DNA of 64,000 nucleotides, taken from assembly GCA_963827065.1 (NCBI GenBank), contig CAWGZM010000001.1:248001-312000 (forward strand). The letters run 5' to 3'. The number at the start of each line of letters is the position of its first letter. Position 1 is the stretch's first letter. Source of the stretch: JACVRW01 sp963827065. Lineage in GTDB: Bacteria > Actinomycetota > Thermoleophilia > Solirubrobacterales > Thermoleophilaceae. Under the pieces are notes generated by a model. The model searched no databases and was not told the origin of the DNA. It saw only the letters and a program-made list of their open reading frames with translations. Below are positions 32,545-39,736 of the stretch, piece by piece. Made by a program: the position numbers and the translations under genes.

Positions 32545-33432
32545 GTGAAGAACGAGGGAAGGCTCCAGACGAGCGACATCGAGCTCGCCTACGAAACCCT
32601 GGGCGACCCGTCGGACCCGCCGCTGCTGCTCATCATGGGCCTGGGGATGCAGTTGATCCACTGGGACCTCGAGCTGTGCGAGGAGCTGGCCGGGCGCGGG
32701 TTCCACGTGATCCGCTTCGACAACCGCGACGCCGGGCGCTCGACGAAGATCGACGCCCCGGTGCCGCCGATCGTACGTGCGATGGCCGGCTTCCACATCG
32801 ACGCGCCGTATCTCCTCAAGGACATGGCCGGCGACACGTTCGGCCTGCTCGACGGGCTCGGGATCGAGCGCGCGCACGTCATGGGCGTCTCGATGGGAGG
32901 CATGATCGGTCAGGCGATGGCGTTGGAGCACCCGGAGCGGCTGCTCTCGCTGACGTCGATCATGTCGACGACGGGCGAGCGTCGCGCGGGCATGCCCAAG
33001 CTGCGCGTCTGGAGCCTGCTGATGCGCCGCGCACCGGCGGATCGCGAGGCCTTCCAGGACTACTTCGTGCGCATGTTCCGGATCATCGGCTCGCCCGGCT
33101 TCCCGCAGGACGAGCCACGCGTCCGCGAGCTTGCCGGGGAGACCTTCGACCGCGCTCACTTCCCCGCGGGCACCGCACGCCAGCTCGCCGCGATCCTCGC
33201 CTCGGGTGACAGGACGCCCGGGCTGCGCAAGCTGCGGGTGCCGACCACGGTCATCCACGGAACGGACGACCCGCTGATCCCGTTCCGCGGTGGCGCGGCC
33301 ACCGCCCGGGCGATCCCGGGCGCGGAGCTCATCGAGATTCCGGGCATGGGACATGACCTGCCGCGCGAGGTGTGGCCGAAGCTGCACGAAGCGCTCGCGA
33401 AGCACAGCGAGCGCGCCGCCGCACCCGCCTGA
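32545..33432 (+). CDS. Alpha/beta hydrolase
   Basis: 295 residues. The nucleophile elbow GVSMGGMIG is near residue 115, the acid in IHGTDDPLIP near 240, and the His in GMGHDLP near 270. The oxyanion region is IMGLGMQLIHW, and RFDNRDAGRS is typical of a subgroup containing TAP-like and aclacinomycin methylesterase-like hydrolases. No signal peptide is seen. The substrate is unknown. The GTG at 32545 has TATGGT 9 bases upstream. Confidence 0.85.
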   Translation: MKNEGRLQTSDIELAYETLGDPSDPPLLLIMGLGMQLIHWDLELCEELAGRGFHVIRFDNRDAGRSTKIDAPVPPIVRAMAGFHIDAPYLLKDMAGDTFGLLDGLGIERAHVMGVSMGGMIGQAMALEHPERLLSLTSIMSTTGERRAGMPKLRVWSLLMRRAPADREAFQDYFVRMFRIIGSPGFPQDEPRVRELAGETFDRAHFPAGTARQLAAILASGDRTPGLRKLRVPTTVIHGTDDPLIPFRGGAATARAIPGAELIEIPGMGHDLPREVWPKLHEALAKHSERAAAPA

Positions 33433-33437
33433 GCCGA

Positions 33438-34190
33438 TCAGCCGGGCGGCACGTGCTCGGGCGCAAGCCGCCGGGCGAGCTTCAGCGTCTCATCGTCCAC
33501 CTCGTCCTCGACGAGCTCGTAGTGACGCGCGTACTCGTCGACGACGGCCGCCGCCACCTGCTCCCAGCTGAGCGCTCCGTCCTCGGCATGCACCGAGCCG
33601 GTCGCCTCGGGGCGCCAGGCTAGGCCGAGCGCCGCGTAGACCGGCACGAGCACACGGCGGATGCGCTCTTCGCCGCTCACGACGAGCACGACACCAGTGT
33701 GCGAGCCGCCAGCGACGACGCGCTGGCCGACGCCGGCGAGCTTGACCTCGCCGCGGGCGTTGACGCTGTAGCGGCCGGGGCAGTACTCGCCCGGCACCTC
33801 GCCGACGCGCGCGTCGATCCCGAGCGCGCCCAGAGCGGCGGCGAGCCGTCCCGCGGTGTCCTCGAAGCGCTGATGGATGTGCGCGCGCGGCTCCGGGTCA
33901 GGGCGCGCGTGGCCGATCTCGATGGTGCCCTCGTGGAAGATCGCCGCGCGCCCGCCGGCCAGCCTCAGCACCGCCTCGAAGCCTCCGCCCCGGGCAGCGC
34001 CGACCGCCTCGTCGTAACCGGGGGCCACCGCGTCGCGCTTCGCGAACGCGACGAAGGCGCCGGGCCGCGCGATCCGAAGCGTCTCGGGCAGCTCCCCGGC
34101 CGCCACGCGCAGCATCAGCGCGCGCGAGACCGCCGTGTCGAGCGCGGGGTCGTCCTCGAAGGAGTCGCGCAGGAGACGGAGCGTCCTCAC
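33438..34190 (-). CDS. Lipoate/octanoate-protein ligase-like protein (LplA/LipM family)
   Basis: 250 residues, biotin/lipoate A/B ligase fold. The binding-loop RLAGGRAAIFHEGTIEIG is near residue 77. The catalytic-lysine segment GRYSVNARGEVKLAGVGQRVVAGGSHTGVVL is near 150. It should attach lipoate, octanoate or a related acid to a lysine of a carrier domain. It starts 4 bp after sufT on the same strand, so the two are co-transcribed. Lipoyl synthase needs Fe-S clusters, which may explain the pairing. Whether it is a ligase or an octanoyltransferase cannot be decided. Confidence 0.78.
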   Translation of the reverse strand: MRTLRLLRDSFEDDPALDTAVSRALMLRVAAGELPETLRIARPGAFVAFAKRDAVAPGYDEAVGAARGGGFEAVLRLAGGRAAIFHEGTIEIGHARPDPEPRAHIHQRFEDTAGRLAAALGALGIDARVGEVPGEYCPGRYSVNARGEVKLAGVGQRVVAGGSHTGVVLVVSGEERIRRVLVPVYAALGLAWRPEATGSVHAEDGALSWEQVAAAVVDEYARHYELVEDEVDDETLKLARRLAPEHVPPG

Positions 34191-34194
34191 CCGG

Positions 34195-34497
34195 CTAGTA
34201 GCCGAGCGCGAACTTCGCCTCTTCGCTCATCATGTCCGGCGTCCACGCCGGCGTGAAGGTCATCTTCGAGTGGACGGCGTTCACGCCGTCGAGCTCGCTC
34301 ACGAACTCCTCGATCTGCTCGGAGACCTGCGGTCCGATCGGGCACCCGGGCGACGTCAGCGTGAAGTTCACGAAGACGTCGCCGCCCTCGATCTCCACGT
34401 CGTAGATGAGCCCGAGCTCCACGAAGTCGAGCCCGAGCTCGGGATCGATCACGTTGGTGAGGGCCTCCTGGACGTCGTCGACGGTCAAAGTCGCCAT
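34195..34497 (-). CDS. SufT-like DUF59 (MIP18) Fe-S cluster maturation protein
   Basis: 100 residues, a single DUF59 domain. Family marks are VIDPELGLDFVELGLIYDVEI near residue 17 and FTLTSPGCPIGPQ near 46 with the conserved Cys. SufT helps load Fe-S clusters onto client proteins, for example lipoyl synthase and aconitase in Staphylococcus. It lies away from the main suf cluster but leads an operon with a lipoate-ligase-like gene. TATCCT is 6 bases before the ATG, a leaderless pattern shared with the divergent fxsA promoter. Confidence 0.87.
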   Translation of the reverse strand: MATLTVDDVQEALTNVIDPELGLDFVELGLIYDVEIEGGDVFVNFTLTSPGCPIGPQVSEQIEEFVSELDGVNAVHSKMTFTPAWTPDMMSEEAKFALGY

Positions 34498-34522
34498 GGC
34501 ACGAGGATAGTAGGGTCAAACC
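34498..34522. promoter_or_regulatory. Compact divergent promoter of sufT and fxsA
   Basis: 25 bp separate the divergent start codons. The minus strand reads TATCCT (34509-34504), 6 bases, ATG. The plus strand reads TAGGGT (34511-34516), 6 bases, ATG. The two -10 boxes are back to back and no ribosome-binding site fits, so both mRNAs are inferred to be leaderless. Confidence 0.55.
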
Positions 34523-35002
34523 ATGCCGCTGCTGCTGCTCATCGCGGTGTTCATCATCGTCCCGCTCGCCGAGCTCTACGTGATCCTCCAGGTCGGCGAA
34601 GCGATCGGCGCGGTGTGGACGATTCTCCTGCTCGCGGCCGATTCCGTGCTCGGCTCTCTGCTGCTGCGCGCCCAGGGCCGAAGCGTCTGGGGGCGCTTCA
34701 ACTCGGCCCTCGCCGAGGGCCGGATGCCCCACCGCGAGGTCGTCGACGGAGTGCTCGTCGTCTTCGGCGGCGCGTTCCTCATCACGCCCGGATTCCTCAC
34801 CGACATCGTCGGCCTCCTGCTGCTGATCCCGCCCACCCGCGCGCTGATCCGGCGCGTCGTCGTGCGCCGGCTCGGCAAGCGCCTTGCGGTCGGGGTTGTC
34901 GGCGGACCGGAGCGCGGCCCGCGGGCCCGGGGCGGGGGCGACTTCGACGTCGAGGGCACGGCCACGGACTACGACGCCCCGTCCAGGAGGCTCGAGGGGT
35001 GA
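34523..35002 (+). CDS. fxsA: FxsA-family membrane protein
   Basis: 159 residues with three membrane helices (LLLLIAVFIIVPLAELYVIL; VWTILLLAADSVLGSLLL; LTDIVGLLLLIPPTRALI). The family segments PLAELYVILQVG and GAFLITPGFLTDIVGLLLLIPPTR are present. FxsA was named for easing phage T7 exclusion by the F plasmid in E. coli; its normal role is unknown. The Gly/Arg-rich C-terminal tail is disordered. It overlaps the next gene as GTGA. Confidence 0.88.
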   Translation: MPLLLLIAVFIIVPLAELYVILQVGEAIGAVWTILLLAADSVLGSLLLRAQGRSVWGRFNSALAEGRMPHREVVDGVLVVFGGAFLITPGFLTDIVGLLLLIPPTRALIRRVVVRRLGKRLAVGVVGGPERGPRARGGGDFDVEGTATDYDAPSRRLEG

Positions 35003-35706
35003 GCGCGCCCGCGCTCGCGCTCTCGTTCTTCGACACCGCCCACGAGATCTACGGGACGGCGCGAGCGGGCACGACGATCTTGTTCGAGGGGCGGCGTACC
35101 CGCGCCCTTGGCGGCGCCTCGATCGAGCCCGCCGGCGACGGCGGCTGGCACGCGGAACTTGAAGGAGAGCTCGCGCTCGACGCCGAGGTGGCCTCGGATC
35201 GCGCCGATCTGGGTGGCGTCAGCGCCCGGCTCGTGCACGTGCGAGGCGAGGCCGCCGGGCGCCGAGTCGACTGCCTTGGCACGCTCGCCGAGACCGAGAC
35301 GGCGCCTCGCTGGGACGAGCTCGACGCCCTCCGGACGGTCTCGGCGATCGTCGACGACGGGCACGCGCTGCTCGCGCTGGCCCGCCGCCCGCGCGGCGCG
35401 CGCGGCCACGGCGAGGAACGCGTGGGCGCGGTGCTCATCGACGACGGGCGCTTCCTCGAAGTGGACGAGGCACGGCTTTCTACGGTCTACGACGGCGACG
35501 GCCGGCAGCGCAGCGCCGGGCTCGAGCTGTGGCTGCGCGGCGAGGAGTTTCCGCGCCGCGGCTCCGGCGTGGTGGTGGCCGGGTCGTCGCTTCAGCTCGA
35601 GGAGGTCGAGGTGCATTCCGCCGTCTTCCGCTGGCGGCTCGAGGGCCGCGACGGCATCGGCGGCTACGAGCTGATGGCGCGCAGGGAGCCGCCGACCGCC
35701 GCATGA
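34999..35706 (+). CDS. Hypothetical protein, probably beta-rich
   Basis: 235 residues starting at a GTG that overlaps the fxsA stop. I do not recognise a family. The sequence alternates short hydrophobic strands and acidic turns (LALSFFDTAHEIYGTARAG; TILFEGRRTRALGGASI; VHSAVFRWRLEGRDGIGGYELM), which suggests a beta barrel or sandwich, with no signal peptide, membrane helix or metal motif. It sits in a tight three-gene operon, coupled by 4-bp overlaps to fxsA upstream and a HAD phosphatase downstream. Conserved spacing suggests a joint role. Confidence 0.65.
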   Translation: MSAPALALSFFDTAHEIYGTARAGTTILFEGRRTRALGGASIEPAGDGGWHAELEGELALDAEVASDRADLGGVSARLVHVRGEAAGRRVDCLGTLAETETAPRWDELDALRTVSAIVDDGHALLALARRPRGARGHGEERVGAVLIDDGRFLEVDEARLSTVYDGDGRQRSAGLELWLRGEEFPRRGSGVVVAGSSLQLEEVEVHSAVFRWRLEGRDGIGGYELMARREPPTAA

Positions 35707-36329
35707 CGCGCGTCCTCATCAGCGACTTCGGCGGTGTGCTCACCTCGCCGCTGCAGGAGGGCTTTCTCGCCTATCAGGCGGAATCGGGCGTCTCGCTGGA
35801 GGAGCTCGGCACGGCGATGGCGAAGGCGACCACGGAGCACGGCGACCATCCGCTGTTCGTCCTCGAGCGCGGCGAGATCTCGGAGCTCGAGTTCCGCGAG
35901 CGGATCGAGGCTCACCTGGAGGCCGGCTTCGACCTCACGAGGCTGCGCTCGCTCTACTTCGAGCGGCTCGTCCCGAACCGCCCGATGATCGATTTCATCC
36001 GCGAGCTGCGCGGCCGCGGCACCCGCACCGCGCTCCTCACCAACAACGTCCGCGAGTGGGAGCCGCTGTGGCGCGCGAAGCTTCCTGAGATCGACGAGCT
36101 CTTCGAGGTGGTTGTCGACTCCGCGTTCGTCGGGCTGCGCAAGCCGGACCCGGCCATCTACGAGCTCACGCTCGAGCGCCTCGGCGACGGGGTGCAGTCG
36201 AGCGAGTGCGTCTTCGTCGACGACCTCGAGGTCAACTGCGAGGCGGCGCGGGCGCTCGGGATGAGCTCGGTGCGCTTCGTGGACGCCGGCCAGGCGATTC
36301 CCGAGATCGAGTCAGCGCTCGCCGAGTAG
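35703..36329 (+). CDS. HAD-superfamily hydrolase (epoxide-hydrolase-N/ACAD10 type)
   Basis: 208 residues. HAD motif I is SDFGGVL, where the second Asp is Gly as in the N-terminal phosphatase domains of soluble epoxide hydrolase and ACAD10. Motif II is LLTNN, motif III KPDPAIY and motif IV VFVDDLEVN. The first Asp, Lys and acidic residues needed for metal and phosphoryl transfer remain, but loss of the acid/base Asp suggests weak or different chemistry. The ATG overlaps the previous stop (ATGA). The substrate is unknown. Confidence 0.83.
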   Translation: MTRVLISDFGGVLTSPLQEGFLAYQAESGVSLEELGTAMAKATTEHGDHPLFVLERGEISELEFRERIEAHLEAGFDLTRLRSLYFERLVPNRPMIDFIRELRGRGTRTALLTNNVREWEPLWRAKLPEIDELFEVVVDSAFVGLRKPDPAIYELTLERLGDGVQSSECVFVDDLEVNCEAARALGMSSVRFVDAGQAIPEIESALAE

Positions 36330-36914
36330 CGCGGCCAGCGTGCGGCGCATCGCGGCGCGAGCGCGCTCGGCGCTCATGCGCTGATGAAGGCGATAGCCCT
36401 CCCAGACGGGCCCGGAGGCGGCCGACACGAGCGCGCCCAGCAGCACGGCGCGCTCGCCGCGCTCCTGCTCGTCGAGCTCCCGCGTGAACACGCGTTCGAC
36501 CTCAGTCGCCGCGGCGCGGCGCCACGACTCGAGCCAACCCGCCACCACCTGCGATTCGTGCTCGAGGAGCAGGGCGGCGCGGCGCACGGAGCCGCTCTCT
36601 TCCAGCAGGCGCGCGCGCTGCACCACGAAGGCGTCGAGTCGCGCGTGAAGGGAGAGCGAGAGGTCCACCGGCTCGAGCGCCGAGAACACGCGCTCGTACT
36701 GCTGGCGCGCGACCGCCTCGAAGAGCGCCTCGCGATCGGGGAAGTGCTGGAACACCGATCGCTCCGATACACCGGCGCGCTCCGCGATCCGCTCCGCCGT
36801 GGGCCGCAGCTCGCCGTCGTCGAGCAGGCCGAAGAGAGCGTCGACCAGCGCCTGCCGCGTGCGCTCCGCGCGTACGGTGCGGCCGTCCTTCGCCCCGGTC
36901 GCCTGCGAGTCCAC
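36312..36914 (-). CDS. TetR-family transcriptional regulator
   Basis: 200 residues. The N-terminal HTH reads ALVDALFGLLDDGELRPTAERIAERAGVSERSVFQHFPDREALFEAVA. The C-terminal domain is helical. The GTG at 36914 has TAAGCT 7 bases upstream, a leaderless pattern. It is divergent from the secreted copper protein gene, with a perfect palindrome at 36933-36949 between them, so it probably controls both. Its 3' end overlaps the HAD gene by 18 bp. Confidence 0.87.
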   Translation of the reverse strand: MDSQATGAKDGRTVRAERTRQALVDALFGLLDDGELRPTAERIAERAGVSERSVFQHFPDREALFEAVARQQYERVFSALEPVDLSLSLHARLDAFVVQRARLLEESGSVRRAALLLEHESQVVAGWLESWRRAAATEVERVFTRELDEQERGERAVLLGALVSAASGPVWEGYRLHQRMSAERARAAMRRTLAALLGER

Positions 36915-36932
36915 GCCGCGAAGCTTAGTTCC

Positions 36933-36949
36933 TTGCAGCCGCGCTGCAA
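36933..36949. promoter_or_regulatory. 17-bp palindromic operator between TetR and copper-protein genes
   Basis: TTGCAGC-CGC-GCTGCAA is a perfect inverted repeat with 7-bp arms. It lies between the -10 boxes of the two divergent genes: TAAGCT (36927-36922, minus) and TATACT (36959-36964, plus). A bound TetR dimer here could affect both promoters. Confidence 0.6.
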
Positions 36950-36971
36950 TAACCCTCCTATACTGGCGCGC

Positions 36972-38423
36972 GTGATGCGACTCCGGCTGGGCCTCCTCGC
37001 CGTCGTGCTCCCTTGCCTCGTGCTCGCCCTCGCCCCCGGCGCCGCCGCGGCACAGGACAACGCGGGCTCGTGCGTCGAGGTCGGGTCGCAGGGCACGAAG
37101 CACGACTACCGCTGCCGCATGGGCCCCGTCACGGTCGCGCCGTTCCAGGTGCTGACCAAGGAGCTGATCTTCAGCGTCCCGAAGCCGGACGTCGACGGCT
37201 ACGTGACGAGCATGAACGTCGACGTCGTGGACGCGAGCGGCGAGCGGGTGCCGATCAACCGGCTCATGCTGCACCACATCGTGTTCACGAACATCGGCAG
37301 GTCGCTCGAGGACAAGCGCCACCCGACCTGCCCGCAGGGCATCGAGTCGTGGAACACGCTCGACAAGATCCCGCCCCTCGGCGAGCCCTTCTATGCCGCC
37401 GGCGAGGAGCGCGCGCGGATGCAGCTACCCGACGGCTACGGCTATCCCATCTCGAAGCAGGAGACGTGGCTCATGACCTACATGTTCATGAACCACCGCT
37501 CGGTCACGGACCGCGCGTACGTCGAGTACAACATGACCGTCGATACTCGGCCGGCCGTGACGCCGGTGGAGCCCTACTGGCTCGACGTCGAGAACTGCAA
37601 GGTCGACCCCGTCTACGACGTGCCGGGGGGCGGCCGGAAGGGCTCGGTTCACAAGCGCAAGATGGTCTGGACCGTGCCGAAAGCGGGCCGGCTCGTTGCC
37701 GGCGGCGGCCACGTTCACGGCGGCGGTAAGGCGCTCAGGCTGCGCAGGCCGGCGTGCCCGAACAGCTCGATCTACACGTCGCGGCCGACCTGGGGCGGCA
37801 AGAACCATCCCTTCTACAAGGTCAGGCCGGTGCTGCACGAGCCGGGTCCGATCAACATGACCGGGTTCTACTCCACGCGCGGCGTGCCGCTCGCGCAGGG
37901 TGAGAAGGTGGTGCTCGAGGCGGACTACGACGCCAGCCGGCCACACACCCGCGTAATGGGCATCATGCCCGTGTTCCTCGCTCCGGACGACTCAGTGACG
38001 GAACCCTGCGGCCGCGTGCCGGACGACCTCATCGAGCTGAAGAAGCCCAAGGGGCGGGCCAAGCCACCGCCCTTCACGGTGCCGATCGTCGGCAGGCGCG
38101 GCGGCAGGGCCGTGAACATCGACGCGCCGCCGGGGAAACGCGTCGCGCTGGGAACGGGCGGGACCATCGAGGTGGGCGACCTGTTCTTCGACCGGCCCAA
38201 CGTCTCGCTGCTCGCCGGAGGCACGCTGACCTGGCGCTTCGCCGGCACCACGCTCCACAACATCACCCTCGCCAACGGGCCGCGCGGCTTCTCTTCTAAG
38301 AACCTGTCGGACGGCCGCAGCTTCAAGAAGAAGCTCACGGTGCCGGGCACCTACCAGCTCTTCTGCGGTCTCCACCCCGTCGACATGACCGCCACGATCA
38401 AGGTCAAGGGACGAAAGAAGTAG
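36972..38423 (+). CDS. Secreted copper protein: PHM-like N-terminal region plus C-terminal cupredoxin
   Basis: 483 residues. A signal peptide (RLRLGLLAVVLPCLVLALAPGAAA) is followed by a long region with an HH pair (NRLMLHHIVFTN) and an H-x-H (GGGHVHGGGKAL), as in the copper domains of peptidylglycine alpha-hydroxylating monooxygenase. The last 90 residues form a plastocyanin-like cupredoxin with type 1 ligands His in TTLHNITL and Cys, His, Met in LFCGLHPVDM. An extracellular copper redox enzyme is inferred; the substrate is unknown. TATACT is 7 bases before GTG 36972, and ATG 36975 follows at once, so either may be used. A palindrome upstream suggests TetR control. Confidence 0.72.
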   Translation: MMRLRLGLLAVVLPCLVLALAPGAAAAQDNAGSCVEVGSQGTKHDYRCRMGPVTVAPFQVLTKELIFSVPKPDVDGYVTSMNVDVVDASGERVPINRLMLHHIVFTNIGRSLEDKRHPTCPQGIESWNTLDKIPPLGEPFYAAGEERARMQLPDGYGYPISKQETWLMTYMFMNHRSVTDRAYVEYNMTVDTRPAVTPVEPYWLDVENCKVDPVYDVPGGGRKGSVHKRKMVWTVPKAGRLVAGGGHVHGGGKALRLRRPACPNSSIYTSRPTWGGKNHPFYKVRPVLHEPGPINMTGFYSTRGVPLAQGEKVVLEADYDASRPHTRVMGIMPVFLAPDDSVTEPCGRVPDDLIELKKPKGRAKPPPFTVPIVGRRGGRAVNIDAPPGKRVALGTGGTIEVGDLFFDRPNVSLLAGGTLTWRFAGTTLHNITLANGPRGFSSKNLSDGRSFKKKLTVPGTYQLFCGLHPVDMTATIKVKGRKK

Positions 38424-38425
38424 GA

Positions 38426-38453
38426 CTCGTTAGCGAACTTTTTTCGCAACGAG
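38426..38453 (+). terminator. Hairpin immediately after the copper-protein stop
   Basis: CTCGTTAGCGAA pairs with TTCGCAACGAG with one bulged A and a CTTTT loop. It begins 3 bases after the stop codon. The T-run lies in the loop rather than after the stem, so it is an atypical but likely terminator. Confidence 0.55.
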
Positions 38454-38632
38454 CGGGGATCTTGTATATGGGCCTATTGACCGGCCCCGAGGCCGCTGGT
38501 TGGATGCACCGCGAGACGCGGACGGAGCGCGAAGAGCGAAGCCAAGAGGTTGTAAGGCTCGCCCCGCCGAACCGGAGGCTTCGGCCACCGGGGAGCGGAC
38601 CTCAAGCGCGAAGTTCGCGTCTCGTTTTATTT

Positions 38633-38684
38633 GGGGTCAGGTCTTGCATTCCAGCATTGATGCTGGAATGCAAGACCTGACCCC
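38633..38684. repeat. Perfect 25-bp inverted repeat (REP/RAYT-type hairpin)
   Basis: Arms 38633-38657 and 38660-38684 are exact complements with a 2-base centre (TG). The outer ends are GGGGTCAGGTCTTG and its complement CAAGACCTGACCCC. From memory, similar GGGGTCAGGTCTTG ends flank REP-associated tyrosine transposase units in several phyla, but no transposase is here. It may be a solitary mobile hairpin and could also end transcription from both convergent genes. The rest of 38454-38632 holds only a minor 6-bp stem (GCCGAA/TTCGGC, 38566-38585) and no gene I recognise. Confidence 0.7.
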
Positions 38685-38691
38685 TTTGCCT

Positions 38692-39657
38692 TTAGCGGCC
38701 TCGCTCGCGGAGCTCCTGCTTCGCCTTCCTGCGGTAGCGGATGATCCTGCCGGCGTTCAGCCGGTACCTCGCGATGGTCGAGCTCGGCGGGAGCTCGAAG
38801 CCGCCGATCAGCTTGTGCGGGATCAGCGCCCAGCCGCCGTCCTCCTCGACGAGGTCGCCGCGCACCTGGAAGTTGCGCTGCCAGATGAACCTGGGGTGGT
38901 GGTCGTGTGCCGTCAGGCACGCGAGGCCGGGCTGTACCGGCAGACCGAGGACACCGCCGCCCAGGCGGATCCGGTGCGCGTCGCGGTCGACGGCGATCGG
39001 CAGGCGCAACGAAAAGGGGAAGCCGTCGGGCGCCACGAGCGACAGCACGGCCTGCGGGTAGCGACTGCCGAGCTCGTCCATACGGTCGTCCCAGGCCATC
39101 GCGCCGCCCTCGGCCGGCGCGTGCGCCGCCGCGGGCTCCTCGGCGTGGCCTGAGCGCACCTCCTCCATGTGGGCGTCGAAGAGCTGAGGCTCGTTCGTGG
39201 CGTCGCCGCGGGACCAGACGTACACGCGCTCCGGCCGGACGTGCACGTAGATGCGCGTGTAGTACCAGTCGAAGAAGCGCCGCAGGGCTTTCGGAGGCGC
39301 CATTTTCACGGTCTCCGGGAGCTTGGCCGCCGACTCGCGCAGGTAGCGCTCCCGGTTCGCGCCCAGGTTCGCGTCGTCCACCTCGGCGATGCCCTGGACG
39401 AGCACCTGCGGAGCGTTCTCGATGCCACAGCCCGTCGGGTCGGAGAACAGCATCGCCACCTTGGGGTTGAGGCGGGCGTCCTTGGCCTTCTTCGGGTAGC
39501 CGAGACCGGTGGAGATGTCGATGCACGCGTCGCCGCGCCGGTAGTACGGAGTGACCGGCCAGGAGATCGGCTGGCCGCGCCTGTCGACGGTCGTGTACTC
39601 GGTCGTGATGAACGTCTCGAAGACGCGCTTCACGTCGTCAGGAAGGGAGGCGGTCAT
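38692..39657 (-). CDS. Pyridoxamine 5'-phosphate oxidase-like FMN-binding protein (two split-barrel halves)
   Basis: 321 residues. The first half (ETFITTEYTTVDRRGQPISWPVTPYY, then NPKVAMLFSDPTGCG and VLVQGIAEV) is a split-barrel of the PNPOx/FMN-binding type. The second half (YPQAVLSLVAPDGFPFSLRLPIAVD through ARYRLNAGRIIRYRRK) repeats the beta pattern, so the protein looks like two fused barrels. An F420- or FMN-dependent oxidoreductase role is possible but not proven. ATG 39657 is preferred to TTG 39669. It is divergent from the pseudopilin cluster. Confidence 0.72.
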   Translation of the reverse strand: MTASLPDDVKRVFETFITTEYTTVDRRGQPISWPVTPYYRRGDACIDISTGLGYPKKAKDARLNPKVAMLFSDPTGCGIENAPQVLVQGIAEVDDANLGANRERYLRESAAKLPETVKMAPPKALRRFFDWYYTRIYVHVRPERVYVWSRGDATNEPQLFDAHMEEVRSGHAEEPAAAHAPAEGGAMAWDDRMDELGSRYPQAVLSLVAPDGFPFSLRLPIAVDRDAHRIRLGGGVLGLPVQPGLACLTAHDHHPRFIWQRNFQVRGDLVEEDGGWALIPHKLIGGFELPPSSTIARYRLNAGRIIRYRRKAKQELRERGR

Positions 39658-39736
39658 GGGCTTCCGCAAAGGCTAGATCGTCCAGCGCGCACCCGGCCTG
39701 CTCAAGGATGCCCCGGGGCCACCGATAGGCGTCTCG

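Noticed and set aside
38454..38632. Possible structured RNA between the copper-protein terminator and the 25-bp palindrome
   Set aside because: Only one short 6-bp stem stands out and no SRP, RNase P, tmRNA or riboswitch signature is seen.
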